The notes beneath the pieces are model-generated. The model saw nothing but the letters and a program-made list of their open reading frames with translations, was not told where the DNA came from and did no database searches. A program made the translations under genes and the position numbers. From an uncultured Ruminococcus sp. (GTDB lineage Bacteria; Bacillota; Clostridia; Oscillospirales; Ruminococcaceae), in assembly GCA_937907215.1 (NCBI GenBank), contig CALESG010000112.1:1-6584 (forward strand): 6,584 bases of DNA. Direction: 5' to 3'. Every line of letters begins with the position of its first letter. Position 1 is the first letter of the stretch. Of this stretch, positions 1 through 4,362 are shown piece after piece.

Positions 1-104
1 TGCTTTTTTTGTATTTTGCGTGTCAGTTTTTTTGCGTTTTGCGTGGCAAGGCACAGTGACATATATTTGAGTTTCTTCAGTTTAAAAATAATTACAAACA
101 TATA

Positions 105-149
105 AAAAAGCAGCTGTACTATTTTCGGCTATTAGTACAGCTGCTTTTT
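105..149. terminator. Bidirectional intrinsic terminator
   Basis: Positions 105-121 and 133-149 are perfect reverse complements (17 bp, core GCAGCTGTACTA), separated by an 11-nt loop. The stem begins with five A and ends with five T, so either strand gives a GC-containing hairpin followed by a U-run. This is the classic layout of a terminator shared by two converging genes, or the end of a gene lying left of the window. No gene on the right converges on it: the next gene, at 628, points away. Confidence 0.88.
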
Positions 150-310
150 CTTGTGGAAAACTCCTATATAAAACACATAATTTGACAATGAATAAAAAAT
201 AAAATGGTCTTTTGACGCAGGTGAAAATATTTAATTATTTTTTTGCCATTTCATTATCAAAGGAAATCTTTAAACTCTATGTTATTATCAATTTATGTAT
301 AATGGAGTGT

Positions 311-331
311 TAGTAGTATTGCTCACTACTA
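311..331 (+). other. Short hairpin followed by T-rich tract
   Basis: TAGTAGT (311-317) and ACTACTA (325-331) pair perfectly over 7 bp around a 7-nt loop and are followed by TTTTATTTTA. The stem has only two G-C pairs, so it is at best a weak terminator. It could equally be an operator-like dyad. Confidence 0.3.
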
Positions 332-333
332 TT

Positions 334-352
334 TTATTTTATCATAAAATAA
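334..352. repeat. AT-rich perfect palindrome
   Basis: TTATTTTAT and ATAAAATAA are exact reverse complements around a single central C at 343. A 9-bp dyad with almost no spacer is the shape of a protein-binding site rather than an RNA hairpin. With no G or C in the arms, chance in AT-rich DNA is a real alternative. Confidence 0.35.
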
Positions 353-370
353 TAATACGTTTCAAGTACT

Positions 371-401
371 TGGGATAATTGGTATGGTTTCTGGGATAAT
401 T
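371..401 (+). repeat. Decamer TGGGATAATT twice, 21 bp apart
   Basis: TGGGATAATT occurs at 371-380 and 392-401. The start-to-start distance is 21 bp, two helical turns, so both copies face the same side of the DNA. Such spacing suits paired protein binding, but there is no promoter or gene nearby to give it a role. Confidence 0.4.
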
Positions 402-578
402 TGCAGAGATTTTCACTTAAAGTTCATATTTATAGAATATGCGATTCATAATATGGCGGTTTGCGTTTTTTGCGGTATGGTGTATTTATGGTTGAAATTT
501 ACAGCGTGTGGCGAGCATTGATGAAAAATTGAAATGAAATTATAAAAACAGCAGTACTGGATTTTGCTCCGGTATCGC

Positions 579-595
579 TCACGCAAATCAATTTT
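579..595 (+). repeat. Left inverted repeat of the insertion sequence
   Basis: TCACGCAAATCAATTTT matches the reverse complement of 1742-1758 at 16 of 17 positions; the one mismatch is C584 against C1753. A hairpin (551-560 with 569-578, containing TACTGG/CCGGTA) lies directly outside it. Confidence 0.65.
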
Positions 596-612
596 CAAAA
601 CTTGACAGGATA

Positions 613-621
613 TGATATAAT
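613..621 (+). promoter_or_regulatory. Extended -10 box of the transposase gene
   Basis: TGA-TATAAT is a perfect -10 hexamer with the TGn extension. A TTGACA at 602-607 is only 8 bp away and cannot serve as its -35; the correctly spaced hexamer (593-598, TTTCAA) matches poorly. The box ends 6 nt before the ATG at 628, so transcription from it would start at or next to the start codon and give a nearly leaderless message. Confidence 0.45.
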
Positions 622-627
622 AAAAAT

Positions 628-1749
628 ATGAAAAATAATGGAATAACAGAATACTTTGAAGAAGTAGAAACAGAGGAAGAATACAACGGATATTTTTGCA
701 GGATACCAGAAGTGATCACAATAGCGATATTTGGAAGTATGTGCGGACTAAAAAATATTAGTCAAATACACCAATGGGCATCAAATGACAGAGTAAGGGA
801 ATTTTTAAAGGAGAAATTCGGAATCAATCATGTGCCATGCTATTATTGGATTTTGTGTATGCTGAAAATGATAAAAACAGAAACACTCAATCAATGCTTT
901 GCAAATTGGGTGTATTCAGTCATACCTGAAAATGCAAAGGATCTGACTATATCTCTTGATGGAAAAACAATATGCTCTACTATAAAAATGGAGAAGATAG
1001 AAAGTCCATTGCATATCATCAGCGCACAAGTATGCGAACTTGGTTTAACACTCGCCCAGCGATGTACTGATGACAAAAGCAACGAAATACCGGCTGTGCA
1101 GGAGCTTCTGAAAGAACTGAATATCAAAGGTCATATTGTTGTTGCCGACGCTCTTAATTGTCAAAAGGAAACTGCTGAAATAATTGTGAATCAGAAAGCG
1201 GATTATTTGCTTTGTGTGAAAGATAATCATCCCAATCTGAAAAAAGATATTGAAGATTTTGTTCGGGATATATCGCTTCAAAATACAATGCATTCTGTTT
1301 CCAAAATCGAACAAGGTCATGGCAGAATTGAAAAAAGAACGGCTTACGTTACATCGGATATAGGTTGGTTACAACAGCGTAAAGAATGGAAAAATCTTAA
1401 ATGCATCGGAGCAATTCATACCGAATTTACCACAAAAAAAGGCACGTCAAGCGAATGGCATTATTATATTTCGAGCCGTTCCCTTACAGCGGAAGAATTA
1501 CTTCATCATGCAAGAATGGAGTGGTCTGTTGAAGCTATGCATTGGATTCTTGATGTTCATTTTGAGGAAGATTGGTGCAGGATTGAAAATAAGGCTGTAC
1601 AGCAAAGCTTGAATATGTTCAGAAAGGCTGCTGTTAATCTTGTTAAGCAATTTAAAACACGTAACAATTCCAATCAGGCAATTTCTCATATTATGCTTGG
1701 GTGCTTACTTGATTCCAATATGATTTTGAGAGTCGTCGGTCAAAATTGA
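628..1749 (+). CDS. ISAs1-family (H-repeat type) DDE transposase
   Basis: This 373-residue protein is a full-length transposase that cuts and rejoins the ends of its own element. Residues about 25-100 form the usual N-terminal DUF4338-like/H-repeat region (FGSMCGLKNISQIHQWA). The RNase H-like catalytic domain shows D111 in SLDGKTICST, D174 in VVADALNCQKET and E302 in WSVEAMHWILDV, the expected DDE triad. Other family motifs are KSNEIPAVQELL, LLCVKDNHPNL and EQGHGRIEKR. The ATG at 628 is the only plausible start because an in-frame TGA lies at 613-615. There is no good ribosome site: AGGA at 607-610 is too far. The stop codon at 1747-1749 lies inside the right inverted repeat. No frameshift or internal stop is present, so the gene may be active. 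Confidence 0.93.
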   Translation: MKNNGITEYFEEVETEEEYNGYFCRIPEVITIAIFGSMCGLKNISQIHQWASNDRVREFLKEKFGINHVPCYYWILCMLKMIKTETLNQCFANWVYSVIPENAKDLTISLDGKTICSTIKMEKIESPLHIISAQVCELGLTLAQRCTDDKSNEIPAVQELLKELNIKGHIVVADALNCQKETAEIIVNQKADYLLCVKDNHPNLKKDIEDFVRDISLQNTMHSVSKIEQGHGRIEKRTAYVTSDIGWLQQRKEWKNLKCIGAIHTEFTTKKGTSSEWHYYISSRSLTAEELLHHARMEWSVEAMHWILDVHFEEDWCRIENKAVQQSLNMFRKAAVNLVKQFKTRNNSNQAISHIMLGCLLDSNMILRVVGQN

Positions 1750-1758
1750 TTTCCGTGA
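1742..1758 (-). repeat. Right inverted repeat of the insertion sequence
   Basis: AAAATTGATTTCCGTGA is the reverse complement of 579-595 except for one base. It overlaps the last codons and stop of the transposase gene, a compact arrangement. The adjoining 1760-1775 extends the likely terminal sequence to the edge of the pan promoter. Confidence 0.65.
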
Positions 1759-1775
1759 ATTCATGCAATCACCTC

Positions 1776-1804
1776 TTGACAAAACTTGACATGTGTGATA
1801 TACT
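1776..1804 (+). promoter_or_regulatory. Promoter of the pan-coa operon
   Basis: TTGACA (1776-1781) is a perfect -35, followed after exactly 17 bp by TATACT (1799-1804), five of six matches to the -10 consensus, with a TGA extension at 1796-1798. This is a strong housekeeping promoter with start near 1811. A second TTGACA (1786-1791) repeats the first ten bases later but has no correctly placed -10; it may be a chance repeat or part of an operator. The -35 begins directly after the inferred right end of the insertion sequence. Confidence 0.82.
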
Positions 1805-1828
1805 TAATGCGTTGAATTCTGATCAACG

Positions 1829-1861
1829 CGGATAGTATTCCATGTATTGGAAACTGTACCG
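1829..1861 (+). ncRNA. pan RNA motif-like stem-loop in the panB leader
   Basis: The RNA folds as three pairs (1829-1831 with 1859-1861), a bulged A1858, five pairs (1832-1836 with 1853-1857, one G-U), a bulged A1837, five pairs (1838-1842 with 1848-1852) and the loop UGUAU. Thirteen pairs with one bulged adenosine on each strand, upstream of panB, match the published description of the pan RNA motif: a stem-loop with two bulged adenosines found before panB-containing operons, as I recall it. The pairing is read directly from the sequence; the family assignment rests on structure and context, not on a covariance search. Its ligand, if any, is unknown to me. Confidence 0.7.
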
Positions 1862-1895
1862 ACATATCTCCGATTTTCCGCCCAAAAAGCGGATG

Positions 1896-1927
1896 ATAGA
1901 ACGATTATGCTACAGTGACGTTATTGT
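1896..1927 (+). ncRNA. Possible second bulged-A stem-loop in the leader
   Basis: A weaker stem has the same layout as the first: 1896-1899 pair with 1924-1927, A1923 is bulged, 1900-1903 pair with 1919-1922 (AACG/CGTT), A1904 is bulged, and 1905-1908 pair with 1915-1918 around a 6-nt loop. Five of the twelve pairs are G-U, so it is far less certain. The next stem (1928-1960: 1930-1935 with 1952-1957, 1938-1942 with 1947-1951, loop CUGC, bulged A1958 and a bulged UU at 1936-1937) also has a 3'-strand A bulge near its base. Confidence 0.35.
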
Positions 1928-1986
1928 GATGGATATTTTTGTCTGCACAAATATTTAATCATGTATATCAAAAATCCGCTATTTCC

Positions 1987-2012
1987 AGAATCGCTGGGGA
2001 CAGCGGTTTTTT
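1987..2012 (+). terminator. Leader terminator (probable attenuator) before panB
   Basis: CGCTG (1992-1996) and CAGCG (2001-2005) form a GC-rich stem capped by GGGA, a GNRA-type tetraloop, followed by six T at 2007-2012. The stem can extend by A-U and G-U pairs down to 1987. This is a textbook intrinsic terminator lying inside the transcribed leader, 24 nt before the panB start, so it can only make sense as a regulated, leaky or attenuating terminator. Upstream CCGCT (1976-1980) is complementary to its 3' arm (AGCGG, 2002-2006), providing a competing pairing. Confidence 0.72.
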
Positions 2013-2035
2013 CTGTAATTTGTTAAGGAGGAAAT

Positions 2036-2905
2036 ATGAAACATAATAATATTTCACGCTTGTTAGAGATGAAAGAACGTGGAGAGAAAATTTCGCAGGT
2101 CACCTGCTATGATTACTCAACTGCACGTATAATGGAAGAGGCAGGAATTAATTCTATATTAGTGGGGGACAGCCTCGGAATGACCATGCAAGGCTATGAA
2201 GATACTCTCCCTGTAACAATAGATGACATGATTGTTTATGGTCGAAGTGTCGGAAGAGCGTGTAAGGATACGTTTGTAGTAGTTGATATGCCTTTTATGA
2301 GTTATCAGGCATCTGTCGTACAGGCAGTAGAAAACGCAGGACGTATTATTAAAGAGTGTCGTGCCAATGCTGTAAAGCTTGAAGGTGGTCGTGCAGTTTG
2401 TCCGCAAATTGCAGCGATCGTAGCTTGTGGCATACCTGTGTGTGCTCATATTGGAATGACTCCGCAATCTGTTAATAGTTTTGGCGGTTTTAAGGTGCAG
2501 GGTAGGGGAGAAAAGGAGGCAAAACGTGTTCTTGAAGATGCTTTGGCTGTTGAGAAAGCCGGTGCATTTATGGTAGTATTGGAATGCGTTCCTCCAAAGC
2601 TTGCTGCACTTATAACAAAGAAAACTAAAATGATAACAATAGGAATAGGTGCTGGTGCAGGTTGTGACGGTCAAGTATTAGTTTATCAGGATATGCTGGG
2701 AATATCTGATGGATTTGTACCAAAATTTGTGAAGAGATTTTCAGAGATTGGTAAGAAAATGAAATTGGCAGTAAGTGAATATGATAGAGAGGTCAAGTTA
2801 GGTGAGTTTCCATCAATAGAACATACTTACTATAAAAGTGACTGCTCAGACGAATTTCTTACACAGCTTGACAATGAATACAGTGAGGAGGAAAATTCAA
2901 AATGA
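2036..2905 (+). CDS. panB: 3-methyl-2-oxobutanoate hydroxymethyltransferase
   Basis: PanB transfers a hydroxymethyl group from methylenetetrahydrofolate to 2-ketoisovalerate, giving ketopantoate, the first committed step to pantothenate in the cytoplasm. The 289-residue length fits the family (about 265-290). Visible TIM-barrel motifs are VGDSLGM with metal-binding D45, VVDMPF with D84, VKLEGG with K114 and E116, AHIGMTPQSVNSFGGFKVQG with H138, VLECVP with catalytic E183, and IGIGAG. All key residues are present. The start is set by AAGGAGG at 2025-2031, four bases before the ATG. The C-terminal 20 or so residues (acidic, after the HTYY stretch) extend beyond the core fold. The gene is first in the operon and ends by overlapping panC with ATGA. 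Expression is probably governed by the structured leader and terminator just upstream. Confidence 0.97.
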   Translation: MKHNNISRLLEMKERGEKISQVTCYDYSTARIMEEAGINSILVGDSLGMTMQGYEDTLPVTIDDMIVYGRSVGRACKDTFVVVDMPFMSYQASVVQAVENAGRIIKECRANAVKLEGGRAVCPQIAAIVACGIPVCAHIGMTPQSVNSFGGFKVQGRGEKEAKRVLEDALAVEKAGAFMVVLECVPPKLAALITKKTKMITIGIGAGAGCDGQVLVYQDMLGISDGFVPKFVKRFSEIGKKMKLAVSEYDREVKLGEFPSIEHTYYKSDCSDEFLTQLDNEYSEEENSK

Positions 2906-3756
2906 TCATAGCAAGAACGATTCATGAAGTTCGTGAGCATATATCGATTTGGCGTAGAGAAGGACTTTCAGTGGGTCTTGTACCAACTATGGGATACTTA
3001 CACGAAGGACATGCAAGTCTTGTTGATAGAGCTCGCAGTAATTGTGACAGAGTTGTAGTATCAGATTTTGTCAACCCAACACAATTCGCACCAAATGAAG
3101 ATCTGGAATCATATCCACGTGATTTTGAACATGACTGTAAGCTGCTTGAAAATCATGGATGTGATCTTGTATTCTATCCGTCTGTTGAAGAAATGTACTC
3201 GCCTAACGCTGCAACTTATGTAGAAATACTGGATGAAATGCCAAAACAACTTTGTGGTAAAACACGTCCAATTCATTTTCGAGGAGTATGTACAATCGTA
3301 TCAAAACTTTTTAATATTGTACAGCCTGATAAAGCTTTTTTTGGACAGAAGGATGCTCAGCAGCTTGCCGTTATTCGCAAAATGGTACTTGATTTGTCAT
3401 ATGGTATAGAAATAATCGGATGTCCTATCGTTCGTGAGAGTGATGGATTGGCAAAGTCCTCTCGTAATACATATTTGAGTAATGAAGAACGTAAGGCAGC
3501 ACTTGTATTGTCAAAAGCTGTATTTCGTGGTGAAGAAATGGTAAGTGCAGGGATCAATGATGCCAATAGAATTATTGATGAAATGAAGAATATTATATCT
3601 GCACAGCCACTTGCCAAAATAGATTATATATCAGTCGTAGACGGCAAAACAATGATGCCAGTTGATGAGATAAAAGACGGTGTACTGGTTGCTATGGCAG
3701 TTTATATTGGAAAAACACGTCTTATTGATAACTTTATCGCAGGAGGTCAGAAATGA
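2902..3756 (+). CDS. panC: Pantothenate synthetase (pantoate-beta-alanine ligase)
   Basis: PanC joins pantoate to beta-alanine using ATP through a pantoyl-adenylate, yielding pantothenate. The 284 residues match the family length. Nucleotidyltransferase motifs are clear: PTMGYLHEGH with the HxGH signature at 34-37, FVNPTQF (56-62), the GKTRPIHFRGV pantoate region (119-129), FFGQKDAQQL (146-155) and ESDGLAKSSRN (179-189), the KMSKS-like loop. Where many homologues read SIFVNP this one has SDFVNP, a small oddity outside the known catalytic set. The start overlaps the panB stop (ATGA) and has AGGAGG at 2886-2891; the end overlaps panD in the same manner, implying translational coupling. Beta-alanine is supplied by the next gene and pantoate comes from PanB plus a reductase not encoded here. 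Confidence 0.97.
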   Translation: MIIARTIHEVREHISIWRREGLSVGLVPTMGYLHEGHASLVDRARSNCDRVVVSDFVNPTQFAPNEDLESYPRDFEHDCKLLENHGCDLVFYPSVEEMYSPNAATYVEILDEMPKQLCGKTRPIHFRGVCTIVSKLFNIVQPDKAFFGQKDAQQLAVIRKMVLDLSYGIEIIGCPIVRESDGLAKSSRNTYLSNEERKAALVLSKAVFRGEEMVSAGINDANRIIDEMKNIISAQPLAKIDYISVVDGKTMMPVDEIKDGVLVAMAVYIGKTRLIDNFIAGGQK

Positions 3757-4136
3757 CTATCGAAATGCTTAAAGGAAAAATTCACCGTGCTACTGTAAAA
3801 CAGGCAGAACTTGATTATGTTGGCTCAATAACTGTTGATGAAGATCTGATGGATGCAGCAGAAATCTTCGAATATGAAAAGGTTCAAATAGTTAATGTAA
3901 ACAATGGCAATAGATTTGAGACTTATGTTATTGCAGGTAAGCGAAACAGCGGAATGATATGTCTTAATGGAGCTGCTGCAAGATGTGTTAACGTAGGAGA
4001 TAAGATAATTATTATGGCATATGCACAGATGACTCCAGAGGAGGCAAGAAAACACAAACCGGCAGTAGTGTTTGTGGATGAGCATAATAGGCCGTGGCGT
4101 ATTACAAACTATGAGAAACACGGAGAACTAGGATAA
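3753..4136 (+). CDS. panD: Aspartate 1-decarboxylase proenzyme
   Basis: PanD makes beta-alanine from L-aspartate for PanC. It is a small pyruvoyl enzyme made as a proenzyme that cleaves itself between Gly24 and Ser25, seen here in LDYVGSITVDEDL; the new N-terminal Ser25 becomes the pyruvoyl cofactor. K9, R54 (in the FETYV segment) and Y58 match conserved active-site positions, and LNGAAAR and HKPAVVFVDEHN are family signatures. At 127 residues it is of normal length, with about ten extra C-terminal residues. The start has AGGAGG at 3741-3746 and overlaps the panC stop (ATGA). It ends the first gene block; a 226-nt gap precedes coaBC. Confidence 0.97.
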   Translation: MTIEMLKGKIHRATVKQAELDYVGSITVDEDLMDAAEIFEYEKVQIVNVNNGNRFETYVIAGKRNSGMICLNGAAARCVNVGDKIIIMAYAQMTPEEARKHKPAVVFVDEHNRPWRITNYEKHGELG

Positions 4137-4187
4137 AGACTCTTAAAATATCAGCAAAAAGACTTTAGATAACATCGCTCAAAGACT
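4135..4187 (+). repeat. Three AAAGACT heptamers at exact 23-bp spacing
   Basis: AAAGACT occurs at 4135-4141, 4158-4164 and 4181-4187. Both start-to-start distances are exactly 23 bp. The first copy overlaps the panD stop codon. The 16 bases between copies are not conserved, so this is an iterated short site rather than a tandem duplication. It may be a regulator-binding array ahead of coaBC, or chance in A-rich DNA. Confidence 0.45.
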
Positions 4188-4237
4188 GTGGGTCATATGT
4201 GCAGTCAGATTTATTGTCAGGTAAAACCAAAAATTCA

Positions 4238-4258
4238 GTGAATACTCTGTGTATTCAC
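4238..4258 (+). other. Perfect 8-bp hairpin between panD and coaBC
   Basis: GTGAATAC (4238-4245) and GTATTCAC (4251-4258) pair perfectly around a 5-nt loop. It is followed by GAGGATTTTG rather than a true U-run, so termination would be weak. It might stabilise or process the mRNA between the pan and coa blocks, or act as an operator dyad. The stem ends one base before a GAGGA that could be a ribosome site. Confidence 0.45.
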
Positions 4259-4268
4259 GAGGATTTTG

Positions 4269-4301
4269 ATGAAATATGACAAGAAATATGCAAATAGATG
4301 A
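4269..4301 (+). CDS. Possible 10-codon upstream reading frame
   Basis: An ATG at 4269 with GAGGA at 4259-4263, five bases upstream, opens a frame for MKYDKKYANR and stops at 4299-4301. The ribosome site and spacing are good, but the peptide has no biased run of one amino acid that would mark a classical attenuation leader. It lies between the hairpin at 4238-4258 and coaBC. It may be a real short upstream frame or a chance occurrence; I favour neither strongly. Confidence 0.2.
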   Translation: MKYDKKYANR

Positions 4302-4307
4302 TATACA
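4299..4307 (+). promoter_or_regulatory. Possible internal promoter before coaBC
   Basis: TGA-TATACA is an extended -10 box with five of six hexamer matches, resembling the pan promoter (TGA-TATACT). The nearest -35-like element, ATGACA at 4276-4281, is 20 bp away, longer than ideal, so activity would rest on the extended -10. A transcript would start near 4314 and leave about 50 nt before coaBC. It would allow coaBC and coaX to be expressed independently of the panB leader. Confidence 0.35.
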
Positions 4308-4362
4308 TAGCCGTCAGGCGAGTTTTGTGCGGTGCTACCTTTATTTTTTATTCGGAGGAAAC

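Larger units (their letters stand above)
150..567. other. Intergenic region without a convincing gene
   Basis: This AT-rich stretch has no open frame with recognisable protein content. It holds a small hairpin (311-331), an AT-rich palindrome (334-352), a 21-bp-spaced decamer pair (371-401) and a hairpin (551-578) directly left of the insertion sequence repeat. A TTGACA at 182-187 has no matching -10 at the usual distance, and a TATAAT at 298-303 has no good -35, so no promoter is called. A 45-codon open frame from an ATG near 388 encodes a Cys- and Phe-rich stretch without a ribosome site and is not credible. Confidence 0.6.
568..1775 (+). mobile_element. ISAs1-family insertion sequence
   Basis: The element carries one transposase gene flanked by inverted repeats. 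The clearest pair is 579-595 against 1742-1758 (16 of 17 match). Outside this pair the right end reads TTCATGCAATCACCTC (1760-1775), which resembles the usual ISAs1-type end (roughly TTCATGCGATTGCCCTG, from memory). The left end has GGTATCGC at 571-578, resembling the complement of that right end but with about six bases missing between it and the shared 17-mer. The outer borders are therefore approximate. I found no convincing target-site duplication, so the copy may be old, have decayed ends, or have borders slightly different from those given. Family membership rests on the transposase. Confidence 0.65.

Noticed and set aside
1..105. Open frame from the left edge to TAA at 103-105 as the end of an upstream gene
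   Set aside because: The translation is Phe/Cys-rich and unlike a normal protein C-terminus; the stop even falls at the foot of the terminator stem, so it could be real but cannot be supported.
388..522. 45-codon hydrophobic frame on the plus strand
   Set aside because: There is no ribosome site or promoter, and the composition fits chance translation of AT-rich intergenic DNA.
602..621. TTGACA (602-607) plus TATAAT (616-621) as a full promoter
   Set aside because: The spacer is 8 bp, far below the 16-18 bp needed, so only the extended -10 is retained as a weak candidate.
597..1791. AAAACTTGACA copies as a target-site duplication of the insertion sequence
   Set aside because: The left copy lies inside the inverted repeat at 579-595 and the right copy lies outside its partner, and the sequences inside the two copies are not inverted repeats of each other.
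1985..2012. T-box riboswitch, suggested by TGGGGACAGCGG before a U-run
   Set aside because: The match to the T-box core (TGGNACCGCG) is poor, no stem I with a specifier codon is evident, and panB is not an aminoacyl or amino-acid gene.
2159..2674. 171-codon open frame on the minus strand inside panB
   Set aside because: It lies wholly antisense to a gene with all PanB motifs and its translation is a low-complexity mix rich in Cys, Tyr and Thr; it is a shadow of panB codon usage.
4276..4362. N-terminal extension of CoaBC from ATG 4276
   Set aside because: The 29 extra residues do not resemble any CoaBC N-terminus, while ATG 4363 has GGAGG at ideal spacing and starts directly with the family's KRILIGITGGIAAYK.
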